A stretch of 64,000 nt of DNA from NCBI RefSeq assembly GCF_000817815.1, contig NZ_JPRD01000057.1, positions 1-64,000 on the forward strand, read 5' to 3'. How positions within the stretch are numbered: position 1 is the first letter of the stretch; each line of letters begins with the position of its first letter. The notes beneath the pieces are model-generated. The model worked only from the letters and a program-made list of their open reading frames with translations. It was not told where the DNA came from and made no database searches. This document shows positions 7,347-16,705 of the stretch, piece by piece. This stretch comes from Vibrio owensii CAIM 1854 = LMG 25443 (lineage in GTDB: Bacteria > Pseudomonadota > Gammaproteobacteria > Enterobacterales > Vibrionaceae). The position numbers were made by a program, and so were the translations under genes.

Positions 7347-9134
7347 ATGGAACTCAATACCCTGATTGTTGGCATCTATTTCCTATTCCTCATTGCAATA
7401 GGCTGGATGTTTAGAACATTTACAAGCACCACCAGTGACTACTTCCGCGGGGGCGGCAACATGCTGTGGTGGATGGTAGGCGCAACGGCGTTTATGACCC
7501 AGTTCAGTGCTTGGACATTTACTGGTGCGGCCGGTAAAGCGTACACCGATGGCTTCGCTGTAGCGACTATCTTCTTAGCGAATGCGTTCGGTTACTTGAT
7601 GAACTACCTGTACTTCGCACCGAAATTCCGCCAGCTGCGCGTTATCACGCCGATTGATGCGATTCGCATGCGCTTTGGTCGCTTTAACGAGCAAGTGTTC
7701 ACTTGGTCTGGCATGCCAAGCAGCGTGATTTCTGCGGGTATCTGGTTGAATGGTTTGGCGATCATCGCATCGGGCATTTTCGGCTTCGATATGACAACCA
7801 CCATTTGGATCACGGGTTTAGTGGTACTGATGATGTCCGTAACGGGCGGCTCTTGGGCGGTTATCGCATCTGACTTTATGCAGATGGTCATCATCATGGC
7901 AGTAACAGTGACGTGTGCTGTGGTTGCGGTAGTAAAAGGCGGCGGTATTACAGAAATCATTGCGAACTTCCCTGTTCAAGAAAACGGGTCCTTCGTAACC
8001 GGTAACAACCTGAACTACCTCAGTATTTTTGGTATCTGGGCAGTGTTCATTTTCTTAAAGCAGTTCTCTATCAACAACAACATGTTGAACTGTCACCGTT
8101 ACCTAGCGGCGAAAGACTCTAAGAACGCGAAGAAAGCTGCACTACTTGCGTGTGTACTAATGACAGTGGGCGTATTGATTTGGTTTACCCCTTCTTGGTT
8201 CATTGCAAGCCAAGGTGTTGACCTATCAGCGCATTACCCAGAAGCAGGCTCAAAAGCGGGTGATTTTGCTTACTTGTACTTTGTTGAGCAATACATGCCA
8301 GCGGGCATGGTTGGTCTGCTGATTTCAGCGATGTTTGCAGCGACGATGTCATCAATGGACTCAGGTTTGAACCGTAACTCAGGCATCTTCGTGATGAACT
8401 TCTACTTGCCGATTCTGCGCCCGAACGCGACAGAAAAAGAGTTGATGATCGTATCGAAAATCACCTCTACCTTCTTCGGCATCGCGATCATCTTGATTGC
8501 TCTGTTCATCAACTCGCTAAAAGGTCTGAGCCTGTTCGACACCATGATGTACGTTGGCGCGTTGATTGGTTTCCCAATGACGATTCCTGCGTTCTGTGGC
8601 TTCTTCATCAAGAGAACACCGGACTGGGCTGGCTGGGGCACATTGGTGGTAGGTGGCATCGTGTCTTACACGGTTGGTTTTGTCATCACACCGGAAATGA
8701 TTCAAAACTGGTTTGATCTTCAGCCTCTAACAGGCCGTGAATGGTCAGATCTAAAAGTTGCGGTTGGTTTGATTGGTCACTTGGTGTTTACCGCAGGCTT
8801 CTTTGCTCTGTCGACACTGTTCTACAAACCGCTTGAAGAGAAACGCCAACAAGACGTTGACCGCTTCTTCAATAACTTAGCAACACCGTTGGTTTCTGAC
8901 TCAACGGAACAGAAAAAACTGGATAACAAACAACGCCAAATGTTGGGTTCGTTGATTGCCGTGTCTGGTGTGGGTGTGATGGCGATGCTCTTACTGCCTA
9001 ACCCATTCTGGGGACGCATGATTTTCGTGTTCTGTGGTGTGATTGTTCTTGGCGTCGGCGTGGCGCTGATGAGAGCAGTCGATGGCAACGCAGAGCGCGC
9101 TTCTGAGGGGGCTCCGATAACGGAGAACTCATAA
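7347..9134 (+). CDS. ToaB-like sodium:solute symporter, tandem paralogue
   Basis: A 595-residue SSS-family transporter that begins with the same 26 residues as its neighbour (MELNTLIVGIYFLFLIAIGW and on) and keeps the same core motifs. The two copies diverge in several loops, for example EAIRMRFGTTNEQ in the first against DAIRMRFGRFNEQ here, and near their C-termini. It most likely imports another alginate-derived uronate with sodium. A terminator separates it from the PL6 lyase, but the gap is only 58 bp, so read-through into the lyase is likely. Tandem duplication followed by divergence explains the pair. Confidence 0.85.
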   Translation: MELNTLIVGIYFLFLIAIGWMFRTFTSTTSDYFRGGGNMLWWMVGATAFMTQFSAWTFTGAAGKAYTDGFAVATIFLANAFGYLMNYLYFAPKFRQLRVITPIDAIRMRFGRFNEQVFTWSGMPSSVISAGIWLNGLAIIASGIFGFDMTTTIWITGLVVLMMSVTGGSWAVIASDFMQMVIIMAVTVTCAVVAVVKGGGITEIIANFPVQENGSFVTGNNLNYLSIFGIWAVFIFLKQFSINNNMLNCHRYLAAKDSKNAKKAALLACVLMTVGVLIWFTPSWFIASQGVDLSAHYPEAGSKAGDFAYLYFVEQYMPAGMVGLLISAMFAATMSSMDSGLNRNSGIFVMNFYLPILRPNATEKELMIVSKITSTFFGIAIILIALFINSLKGLSLFDTMMYVGALIGFPMTIPAFCGFFIKRTPDWAGWGTLVVGGIVSYTVGFVITPEMIQNWFDLQPLTGREWSDLKVAVGLIGHLVFTAGFFALSTLFYKPLEEKRQQDVDRFFNNLATPLVSDSTEQKKLDNKQRQMLGSLIAVSGVGVMAMLLLPNPFWGRMIFVFCGVIVLGVGVALMRAVDGNAERASEGAPITENS

Positions 9135-9142
9135 CGAGAAAC

Positions 9143-9169
9143 AAGCGGTTGAGTATTCAACCGCTTTTT
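9143..9169 (+). terminator. Hairpin between the second symporter and the PL6 lyase
   Basis: AAGCGGTTGA and TCAACCGCTT form a perfect 10-bp stem with a GTAT loop, followed by TTT. It lies 23 bp upstream of the lyase start, so it could be a partial terminator or mRNA-stabilising hairpin inside an operon. Confidence 0.7.
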
Positions 9170-9192
9170 GTGCTTCTACAAAGAGATACATT

Positions 9193-10809
9193 ATGAAAAA
9201 AACAATGCTTGCTGGCGTGGTTGCCGCGTCCATTTCTGCCCTAACCCTAGTAGGTTGTAACACTTCACCTTCTCAAACGACGGAAGCTGCGGCTCCCGCT
9301 GTTGTTGAAACCGCAGTGAATGACATCACTCGCGATTACTTGCTTGCTACGGATCGCTTAAACGCAGTGGATGGCAGCGCACTTGAAGCGCAATCAGCAG
9401 ACGCTGTGCAAGCATTGAAACAACAAATGGAGAATGCCGGAGACGGTACAACAATTACGATTCCTGCGGGTAAATACGCAGATCTTGATATCGTCACGGT
9501 AAAAGCCAACGACATTACCATCAAGGCGGAGCAACCTGGCAGCGTTTGGCTAACGGGTTTGGCTCAGCTTCGCCTTGAAGGTAACAACATCACTGTCGAC
9601 GGTTTGGTGTTTACCGAAGGCGGCCCTGCTGAACGTTTCGGCGGCGTGCGTATGATGGGTAACAACAACACTTTGCAAAACTCTACGTTCTACTACTTCA
9701 ACCACGCTTACGAATACCAACCGGACGAACGTCGCTCGGAATACCCGAAATACTTGTGGGTTTCGCTTTGGGGTAAAGATGGCAAAGTGATCAATAACCG
9801 TTTTGAAGGTAAGCAAAAGCGCGGCACGTTAATTGGCGTACAAAAAGACGACACCCCAGATAACCACCTTATTGCTAACAACATTTTCTTGGACCAGAAA
9901 CCAAACCAGTTCAATGAATTCGATATCAAAGAAGCGATTCGCTACAACGGCAACAGCTGGGAAGCGATTCGAATTGGTGACTCTAAATCTTCTCAATGGG
10001 CATCAAACTCTAAGTTCACCAACAACCTGATGATTGATATGGATGGTGAGCGTGAGCTGATTTCGATTAAGTCAGGCGGCAATGAAATCTCTGGCAATAC
10101 TATCTTTGAAAGTGCCTCTCTGATTTCTCTTCGTCACGGTAAAGCGAACGTGGTGAAAGACAACGTGATTCTAGGTAACGAAAAACTGCTGACTGGCGGT
10201 ATGCGTATTTACGATGAAGACCACGTGATTGAGAACAACTACATCACTGGCACGCGCGGCCGTGATGGCAAAATTGAAGGTAATGCGGATCTGCGCGGCG
10301 GCATCGTGATCAATACCGGCATCATTGATGTAGCAAACGGCGAGCAACTAGACCAAGCAGTGAAAGGCAAAGAGCTCAACAAACAATGGACACCAAAGAA
10401 CATCACCATTCGTAACAACACCCTTGTGGATACGGAATGGGGCATTGTCTACGGCAACCAAACGCACCGTGTGAGCCTGTTCAACAACAGTGAAGTGAAG
10501 AACATTTTCGCTGGCGTGGACGTTCACTTCGACAGCAACGTGGTTGATAACCACCAGCAAGAGCAATTCGTCAGCGTACGCGCAACAGAAGAGTTGCCGC
10601 TGGTGAATCCTACCTACAACAACGAAGTTTACGTCGGCACGGTGACTAACGCAGAACAAATCGCTTCTTACTCGGTAGAACTACCAAAAAGCGAACAAAT
10701 GAAAGGCTTTACTCAATACCAAGGCGTTGGTGCAGATACGAGCAAGCTGTCTGTCGTAACGGCGGAAACAGCGGGGCCTGATTATCTCCTTTCAAACGCT
10801 CAAAAGTAA
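9193..10809 (+). CDS. PL6-family alginate lyase lipoprotein
   Basis: A 538-residue lipoprotein (lipobox LVGC, Cys22) with a right-handed parallel beta-helix of the chondroitinase-B/PL6 family. The diagnostic block is intact: ISIKSGGNEISGNT with Lys293, and SLISLRHGKANVVKDN with Arg314. The 21-residue spacing equals that of catalytic Lys250/Arg271 of chondroitinase B. Asn-rich rungs (NNTL, NNRF, NNIF, NNYI) form the helix turns. PL6 enzymes cleave alginate by beta-elimination. Lipid anchoring suggests a periplasmic or outer-membrane position, where it would shorten oligomers for the symporters just upstream. A good ribosome site (AAAGAGA) precedes the ATG. Confidence 0.9.
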   Translation: MKKTMLAGVVAASISALTLVGCNTSPSQTTEAAAPAVVETAVNDITRDYLLATDRLNAVDGSALEAQSADAVQALKQQMENAGDGTTITIPAGKYADLDIVTVKANDITIKAEQPGSVWLTGLAQLRLEGNNITVDGLVFTEGGPAERFGGVRMMGNNNTLQNSTFYYFNHAYEYQPDERRSEYPKYLWVSLWGKDGKVINNRFEGKQKRGTLIGVQKDDTPDNHLIANNIFLDQKPNQFNEFDIKEAIRYNGNSWEAIRIGDSKSSQWASNSKFTNNLMIDMDGERELISIKSGGNEISGNTIFESASLISLRHGKANVVKDNVILGNEKLLTGGMRIYDEDHVIENNYITGTRGRDGKIEGNADLRGGIVINTGIIDVANGEQLDQAVKGKELNKQWTPKNITIRNNTLVDTEWGIVYGNQTHRVSLFNNSEVKNIFAGVDVHFDSNVVDNHQQEQFVSVRATEELPLVNPTYNNEVYVGTVTNAEQIASYSVELPKSEQMKGFTQYQGVGADTSKLSVVTAETAGPDYLLSNAQK

Positions 10810-10829
10810 TTCTGCTTTAGAGTTTGCTT

Positions 10830-10860
10830 CCAGTCTGGTGATACAAGCCAGACTGGTTTT
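10830..10860 (+). terminator. Terminator of the PL6 lyase gene
   Basis: CCAGTCTGG and CCAGACTGG form a 9-bp stem with a 9-nt loop, followed by TTTT. Confidence 0.8.
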
Positions 10861-10931
10861 CCTCTCCTTTCACCAGTAACCCCACAATAACAGAAGAAAA
10901 TTTCACCACCCTACTGTCTCCCAAGATTGAG

Positions 10932-11945
10932 TTGTGGTTTAATTGTATGACAATTATAAAACTCTTTTCTTTTGCTGCGGATACACTCATGGATGCTGTT
11001 TTACATCAGTTGCAATTCTCGTTGTCGATCACTGGCCCCATCTGCTTAATGCTTGTCTTGGGCGTTATCTTCAAACGCATTGGGCTTATCAACGACAACT
11101 TTATCGAAGTCGGTTCTAAACTGGTGTTTCAGGTCACGCTACCTGCGATGTTGTTCTTGAGTATCGTCGTCTCCGAGCATGATTTCTCTGCGGCTAGCGG
11201 CTTCGTCAATTACGGCATTGTTGCCAGCATCGCGTTTTTCATCTTCACTTTTATCTCCGTCAAACTGTTCTTCAAATCTTCACCCGACCAAGGCGTTTTA
11301 ATCCAAGGTGGCTTTCGTGCCAATACGGGCATCATCGGCATTGCGTATGTGGCGAATGCTTACGGTTCACAAGGTGTCGCTCTGGCCGCCCTTTATGTTG
11401 CGGTGACCACCTTTATCTATAACGTGCAAGCGGTGATTTGTTTGTCTCCAAAAGGGGCAACGTCTGGATCTCAAGCGGCCAAAATGATGGTAAGAACCTT
11501 AACGCGCAACCCTCTGATCATCGCAATTGTCTCTGGCATGGTGTTCTACCTTCTGTCGATTCCGGTTCCGGATGTGGCGATTGATGCCGGTAACTATCTA
11601 TCGAAGATGACGCTTCCCCTCGCCCTTTTGTGTACCGGAGGCTCACTCGATTTAAGTTTGATGAAGAAAGAGAAAGGACCGTCTTGGTTTGCCAGCAGCT
11701 ACAAACTGATCGTTGCCCCTATCGTGATTACCACAGGTGCGTATTTAGTCGGCTTTAGAGGGATTGAGCTTGGCATTCTGTTCTTTATGAACGCCTCTCC
11801 TGTGGCGGCAGCAAGTTATGTGATGGCACGCTCGATGGGAGGAAACTCCGTCTTAGCAGCGAACATCATTGCTTTGACAACTGTGCTTTCAACAGTGACT
11901 TGTACCGTGGGGATTGTGATTTTAAAAGCGTATGGCTTGATTTAG
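10932..11945 (+). CDS. AEC (auxin efflux carrier) family transporter
   Basis: A 337-residue protein with about ten hydrophobic helices arranged as two halves, typical of the AEC/Mem_trans family. Examples are LMLVLGVIFKRIGLINDN near the N-terminus, GFRANTGIIGIAYV mid-protein and ASPVAAASYVMARSMGGN near the C-terminus. Members move small organic anions such as malate or malonate; the substrate is not readable here. The first 19 residues are poorly hydrophobic and a second ATG at 10989 (MDAVLHQLQF) is an equally plausible start. It follows the alginate genes after a terminator, so a role in that pathway is only possible. Confidence 0.75.
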   Translation: MWFNCMTIIKLFSFAADTLMDAVLHQLQFSLSITGPICLMLVLGVIFKRIGLINDNFIEVGSKLVFQVTLPAMLFLSIVVSEHDFSAASGFVNYGIVASIAFFIFTFISVKLFFKSSPDQGVLIQGGFRANTGIIGIAYVANAYGSQGVALAALYVAVTTFIYNVQAVICLSPKGATSGSQAAKMMVRTLTRNPLIIAIVSGMVFYLLSIPVPDVAIDAGNYLSKMTLPLALLCTGGSLDLSLMKKEKGPSWFASSYKLIVAPIVITTGAYLVGFRGIELGILFFMNASPVAAASYVMARSMGGNSVLAANIIALTTVLSTVTCTVGIVILKAYGLI

Positions 11946-12011
11946 AACGGCGATTCTCAATTGGAAAATCGCCGATGAGGGAAAGGATATCAACAAGCGA
12001 TGCAGGCAAAG

Positions 12012-12872
12012 CTATGCGATGGCACTGAGCAGTTTGTTACGCATGATGTTTTCTTGGATTTCTGAATCGTGCAAGTTGCAGGTTGAGCACTTCTCTTTGC
12101 CTTCAATTTTGTATTTCAGACAGCACGTTTCTCGTCTCACGTAGAGCTTTTGAAAACCATTAAAGGTCACCTTTTTCACCGCGTTTAACTCACCGCCTTT
12201 TGGTGTTACCGCGTTAAATAGGTTTTGCTGCCACTTTGATGCTGCTTGCACGTCTAAATCTAACCTGTCATTGGCCAATGGTTGATGCGCAAGTTTAGAG
12301 AACGCCAAATCACATGCGTACAAGGCATTCCCCCAAAACACTTTCGGGCTAACTTTCTGTTTTTTGTACAACGACACCAATGGCTCCGAGAGCGTCGTAA
12401 TGACTTGCGCGAGTTTCTCATCTAAGGCCAGTTCCGATTCCACTTGCATCGCATATTCATTGCCAGCCTCGAGAGCAAAGAAAGGCGTTGCACTCGACAC
12501 TTCAATGCTTGCTACGCGATGGTCTTCACCAATCGTCAGATACAGATCATCGAGTGTTAACTGCAACACACGATCAAACACTACACGGTGACCTACAAGC
12601 GACGTGAGCAAAATAGCGTTGAACACTTTCTGCCAGATAGGCACGGCAAATGGCAGCTTTGCCTCAATAGAATCCGCGTAATCTTGCACAACAACAGGAA
12701 AATCACGCTCAAACCATTCACTGGCTTTAATGCCTGTCGGCTGTTCAACAAAACGTAAGCGGAAGAAAGGTTCGTGTCGATTCAAGATGGCTTGCTGCTC
12801 GGTGATACTCAGCGCTTTAACATTCTCAGGCAAAGCCACCAAAGTACGAAACTGATTAAACAGGTTTTCCAT
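12012..12872 (-). CDS. FhuF-like siderophore-iron reductase
   Basis: A 286-residue cytoplasmic protein whose C-terminus carries the FhuF-type iron-sulfur motif: two adjacent cysteines, ten residues, then C-x2-C (TCCLKYK…KCSTCNLH). FhuF proteins bind a [2Fe-2S] cluster and reduce ferric siderophores, often hydroxamates, to release iron. The gene is the last of a five-gene unit with an ABC importer; its ATG overlaps the ATPase stop region by one base. Most of the chain has low complexity for a reductase, which is usual for the family. Function is well supported by the motif plus context. Confidence 0.85.
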   Translation of the reverse strand: MENLFNQFRTLVALPENVKALSITEQQAILNRHEPFFRLRFVEQPTGIKASEWFERDFPVVVQDYADSIEAKLPFAVPIWQKVFNAILLTSLVGHRVVFDRVLQLTLDDLYLTIGEDHRVASIEVSSATPFFALEAGNEYAMQVESELALDEKLAQVITTLSEPLVSLYKKQKVSPKVFWGNALYACDLAFSKLAHQPLANDRLDLDVQAASKWQQNLFNAVTPKGGELNAVKKVTFNGFQKLYVRRETCCLKYKIEGKEKCSTCNLHDSEIQENIMRNKLLSAIA

Positions 12873-13675
12873 TAACGCACTTCCTCACGAACATAAGCTT
12901 TTGGTAAACAGTAAACGTAGCCATCAATGACTTCCATTTTTCCTTCGACTTTAAAAACCGATTCAAGGGTCGATTCAGTGAGCACATCCAAAGGCGCTCC
13001 CTGTTTTAAGATCTGACCTTTTTTCATTAGTACCAGTTCATCGCAGAACTGTGCAGCTTGGCTCAGCTCATGGAGAACATAAATGATGGTTAAGTTGCGT
13101 TCCTTGTTCAACTTATCGAGCACTTCAAGCAACTCGAGTTGGTGACCTAAATCGAGATAACTGGTTGGTTCATCCAGCAATAACCACTGCGCTTCTTGCG
13201 CCAAACACATCGCCAGCCAAACGCGCTGACGCTCACCCCCCGACAACGTACTCACTACACGCTTTTCGTAACCAGCCAACCCGACAGAAGCAAGCGATTC
13301 AGTAATCACTTCTTGGTCACGCTCACTGTTGCCCTGATACCACTTGCGATGAGCAACACGACCAAGCGCAACAAGCTGCTCGACCAATACACCTTCTGGC
13401 GCCGTAGGATGTTGAGGCAGAATCGCAATGTGCTTAGCGAGATCTTTAAGCCTCCATTGATTAAGCGCTTTGCCTTTAAAAGTCACGTCGCCTTTTTTCG
13501 CTTTTATCGCACCGGTTAAGGTCTTCATCAACGTACTTTTACCGCACCCATTTGGGCCAATGAACGCCGTCACCTTACCTTCTTGAAGACGGATGTTCAC
13601 ATCGTTCAAGATCATCGTATCGTTGTAGCCTGAAGTGAGCGATTGCCCTTCAAGCCCTTTTGAAGATAGGGTCAT
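12872..13675 (-). CDS. Ferric-siderophore ABC transporter ATPase (FecE/FhuC type)
   Basis: The 267-residue ATPase shows Walker A (GPNGCGKST), the signature LSGGERQRVW, Walker B (WLLLDEPTSYLDLGHQ) and a switch histidine (VLHELSQ). It drives import of an iron chelate through the two permeases encoded just upstream. Its start codon shares one base with the permease stop (TAATG), indicating translational coupling. The length and the D-loop SYLDLGHQ are typical of iron-siderophore importers (FecE/FhuC/BtuD class). Confidence 0.93.
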   Translation of the reverse strand: MTLSSKGLEGQSLTSGYNDTMILNDVNIRLQEGKVTAFIGPNGCGKSTLMKTLTGAIKAKKGDVTFKGKALNQWRLKDLAKHIAILPQHPTAPEGVLVEQLVALGRVAHRKWYQGNSERDQEVITESLASVGLAGYEKRVVSTLSGGERQRVWLAMCLAQEAQWLLLDEPTSYLDLGHQLELLEVLDKLNKERNLTIIYVLHELSQAAQFCDELVLMKKGQILKQGAPLDVLTESTLESVFKVEGKMEVIDGYVYCLPKAYVREEVR

Positions 13676-14637
13676 TATGAGTGTTTCCTTAACAAGAAGA
13701 GGAAAAATGGCACACCAAGCAGTGCGGTAATCACGCCCGCTGGAATTTCGGTTGGGAACAGTAAGTGTTTGGCTAAAACATCTGAAAGTGCGAGGAAGCC
13801 AGCGCCAAAAATCAAAGTCGTGAACATGGTTCGCAAAGGATCATTCGCACTGAGCAAACGTGCAATGTGCGGAATCACCAATCCCACAAAACCAATCGGC
13901 CCAACCGCTGAAACGGCAGGCGCAGTAATAAATACCGTACCTAACAGAATCCCCAAGCGCAGCAAAGCACCGTTGATACCAATCCCACGCAAAATCGCGT
14001 CATCGTAGCGTACCCATTTTAGTGGTAAATACACCAAAGCAATGAACGCTAAACAGGCCAAGAACCAAGGCAGAAGATAACTTACTTGCTCCCAACCTCG
14101 TCCATACATACCCCCCGCCATCCATTGCAATGCGATATCGGTTTTACCCTGACCAATAGTGAAGATCAGCGCCGAACTCAACGCACCAAGAATCGCCGTG
14201 ATCGCTACACCTGTGAGTAGAGTGAGACTGGTATTTCCGATTCGGCTAACGATCAAAACAGGAATCGCACTGAGCAAACCACCCGCCATTGAAAACAGCA
14301 GCAACGCGCTTTCTGTGGTGATATTCCAATTAAACCAAGCGGGCAACAAAATCGCACAAACAGCACCAAGAGAAGCTCCAGCGTTCACACCTAAAATACC
14401 GCTGTCTGCCAACGGGTTTTTAAGGGTGGTTTGCAGCAATAAGCCTGATACTGCCAGCATCATACCCGCCATTATCGCCAGCAAAAATCTTGGTAACGTT
14501 AGCGACCAAAATGGGTGGTAAGTACCGCGAGTAATAAACAGCTCGCCTGCTTGTCTAAGCTCTGGGTTAGAAGCGATAAACAGTGCAGGAGCGAACACCA
14601 GCAATGCCAAGCAAGGGAATAAGAAACGCGTTTTCAT
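13675..14637 (-). CDS. Ferric-siderophore ABC transporter permease (FecCD family), second
   Basis: A 320-residue membrane protein of the FecCD family with about nine to ten helices. Family landmarks are LPRFLLAIMAGMMLAVSGLLLQ near residue 50, NPLADSGILGVNAGASLG, and the ATPase-contact stretch GPIGFVGLVIPHIARLL near residue 235. It pairs with the next permease as a heterodimer in the inner membrane. Start and stop overlap its neighbours by one base on both sides. Confidence 0.93.
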   Translation of the reverse strand: MKTRFLFPCLALLVFAPALFIASNPELRQAGELFITRGTYHPFWSLTLPRFLLAIMAGMMLAVSGLLLQTTLKNPLADSGILGVNAGASLGAVCAILLPAWFNWNITTESALLLFSMAGGLLSAIPVLIVSRIGNTSLTLLTGVAITAILGALSSALIFTIGQGKTDIALQWMAGGMYGRGWEQVSYLLPWFLACLAFIALVYLPLKWVRYDDAILRGIGINGALLRLGILLGTVFITAPAVSAVGPIGFVGLVIPHIARLLSANDPLRTMFTTLIFGAGFLALSDVLAKHLLFPTEIPAGVITALLGVPFFLFLLRKHS

Positions 14638-15620
14638 TAATTCCCTCTCAGCTTACGAACAATCAACATAAGAAACCAAGGCGCACCTAAAGTCGCAGTA
14701 ATGACGCCAATAGGAATTTCCAACGGCATAAGCAGGGTTCGAGAAAGGAGGTCCGCTGCGGTGACAAGTGCCGCACCAATCACAGCTGCACCGCCAAGCC
14801 CCAATCCCATCATGCGTGCGAGATGAGGGGCAACAAGGCCAACAAAACCAACAGGACCAAATGCACCAACCGCAACCGCAGTAAGCACGACAGAGATAAA
14901 ACCAAACGCCAATCTATAACGGTTGATCGCGATACCTAGACCACGAGCAACCGTGTCATCCAGCAGTAAGTAACCACGCTGTCTATGCGTCACCGCAAGC
15001 AAGATAAACGCAGGAATGACGGTATAAACAAGCGGCGTAAACACCGACCAATTCGCGCCTGCGTTACTGCCCGTTAACCAGAAAAACAGTGACTCACTGT
15101 CTACGCGATCCGACAACAGAATGTAGGTCACCGCTGCTTGGCAAAACGCACTTACAGAAATGCCAGCTAACGCCAAACGCGCTGGTGTGACGCCCTGTTT
15201 CCAACTAATGGATAAGGTAATGGCACCGCCAAGCAATCCACCCACAATCCCCCAAAACAAAGTTGGCAATGGCAGCAAAAACATGGTCGCCGTTAACACG
15301 CTAAGTGCTGCACCAGACATAACACCGGTCAGATTTGGAGATGCCAATGGGTTACGAACGATGTCTTGCATGAGTGAGCCAGATACCGCCAACGCAGCCC
15401 CGCCAAAGAGTGCGATCAAGGTACGAGGTAAACGCAGTTCCCAAAACACCAACGCTGCTTGGCTGCTTGAATCAGAAATCAAAAACGCCATGATTTGCTG
15501 TGCATCGAAATGGTAAATACCACTCGACAAAGACGCATAAACCACTGTTAGCAGCAAAGCCGTCGCCAAACTGCGAACCATCACCGCACTTGGTTTGGTT
15601 ATCCTAAGAGCATGAGCCAT
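14637..15620 (-). CDS. Ferric-siderophore ABC transporter permease (FecCD family), first
   Basis: A 327-residue FecCD-family permease with the matching landmarks LPRTLIALFGGAALAVSGSLMQ, NPLASPNLTGVMSGAALS and GPVGFVGLVAPHLARMM. It overlaps the binding-protein gene by 17 bp upstream and the second permease by one base downstream, so the transporter genes are tightly coupled. Confidence 0.93.
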   Translation of the reverse strand: MAHALRITKPSAVMVRSLATALLLTVVYASLSSGIYHFDAQQIMAFLISDSSSQAALVFWELRLPRTLIALFGGAALAVSGSLMQDIVRNPLASPNLTGVMSGAALSVLTATMFLLPLPTLFWGIVGGLLGGAITLSISWKQGVTPARLALAGISVSAFCQAAVTYILLSDRVDSESLFFWLTGSNAGANWSVFTPLVYTVIPAFILLAVTHRQRGYLLLDDTVARGLGIAINRYRLAFGFISVVLTAVAVGAFGPVGFVGLVAPHLARMMGLGLGGAAVIGAALVTAADLLSRTLLMPLEIPIGVITATLGAPWFLMLIVRKLRGN

Positions 15621-16563
15621 TGATCACCTCACAAACTCGTTCAACAGAAGGCGCAGGGAAAAGATCGGGATACACTTTGTGGGCGATATCCATCGCCACC
15701 CAAATTCGTGAAAGTGGCCCTTCTGGCTCTCGCCATGTCATATCAACCAAGTAAACTCGATTGTTCTTCACCGCTTTTAGGCTTTGCCAAATTTTCGATT
15801 CGGTAAATTGTGGCTCGGCGTTCTGGTACATAAAAATCACATCGGGATCGAGTTTTACCAACCACTCAAGACCCACTTGCCCAGAAAAAGGCGTTTTCGT
15901 CGCGTACGGCGAGTCACCATTCGCACTTCGGATATTCAATTTTTCCATAAGAGCAACGGACATAAAGTGTGAGTAGTATGCTCGCGGAGTGACGCCTGCA
16001 CTTGTCAGAAATAAACCAGAAAACTGCCTATTACCGAGCTTTGATTGCATTTCATCAAGAAAAGTCTGAAAACACATATTTAGTGATTTCCCTTGCTCTT
16101 CTCGACCCATTGCCATGCTTGCACGCTCTACCGCAGAAAAACTGTCTTCTAAAGTAATCAAATCAAAACCGAGAGGCGGTGCGATTTCAACAAAGCGCTG
16201 ATAGTAAGGCTCTAACATTCGCCCCAAACCAACGACCAAATCTGGCTTCACATCGTACAAAGCTTCAAAGCTAGTTCTTGAACGATTACCAAGACTTGGC
16301 ACGTCATTTAAAGCAGAAAGATAAGGGGGAAATCCACCAGGATAATCGGACACACCAACAGGCTTCTCACCCATTGCTATTACTAGCTCTGCACCAAAAG
16401 TAGATACGCTTGCAACACGCGGGAAATGGGTCACATCCGACGTCGAAATAGTATGGTCTAGATCATCGACAACGGATGCGTTTAATCCACTTGCATAAGC
16501 AAGCTGAATAGACAGCATTTGGCTAATTATTGAAATGATAACGACTGCAGTAAAATTGCTCAT
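15604..16563 (-). CDS. Periplasmic ferric-siderophore binding protein
   Basis: A 319-residue TroA/BtuF-type binding protein with an N-terminal signal segment (VVIISIISQMLSIQLAYASG). The canonical fold elements are RVASVSTFGAELVIAMGEKPVGVSDYP, the YDVKPDLVVGLG strand, and a WLVKLDPDVIFMY strand in the second lobe. It would capture the chelate delivered by the TonB receptor encoded divergently. The start codon is only 8 bp from the Fur-like site and has no clear ribosome site, so translation may be weak or leaderless. Confidence 0.88.
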   Translation of the reverse strand: MSNFTAVVIISIISQMLSIQLAYASGLNASVVDDLDHTISTSDVTHFPRVASVSTFGAELVIAMGEKPVGVSDYPGGFPPYLSALNDVPSLGNRSRTSFEALYDVKPDLVVGLGRMLEPYYQRFVEIAPPLGFDLITLEDSFSAVERASMAMGREEQGKSLNMCFQTFLDEMQSKLGNRQFSGLFLTSAGVTPRAYYSHFMSVALMEKLNIRSANGDSPYATKTPFSGQVGLEWLVKLDPDVIFMYQNAEPQFTESKIWQSLKAVKNNRVYLVDMTWREPEGPLSRIWVAMDIAHKVYPDLFPAPSVERVCEVINGSCS

Positions 16564-16571
16564 TAAATGAC

Positions 16572-16590
16572 AAATGATAATTATTGATAT
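16572..16590. promoter_or_regulatory. Fur box between the siderophore importer and receptor
   Basis: AAATGATAATTATTGATAT matches the GATAATGATTATC-type Fur consensus as AT-rich 6-1-6 repeats. It lies between the divergent binding-protein and receptor genes, so one iron-bound Fur dimer could repress both. Confidence 0.7.
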
Positions 16591-16705
16591 TTACATTACT
16601 TCTTTGCGTGCTAGACTACCACGCAATTACAAAGTGCTCAATAATCGCTAGCTAAATCGATTTATTAACAAGTTTATAAAAGACAACTTTTAGTTGCAGG
16701 AAGTT

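Noticed and set aside
5396..8659. Antisense open frames inside the two symporter genes
   Set aside because: They are mirrored in both paralogues because the coding strand is conserved, and no ribosome site supports them.
11948..11975. Hairpin between the AEC and FhuF-like genes as a terminator
   Set aside because: The stem CGGCGATT/AATCGCCG is real but no T-run follows on either strand, so I did not call it a terminator.
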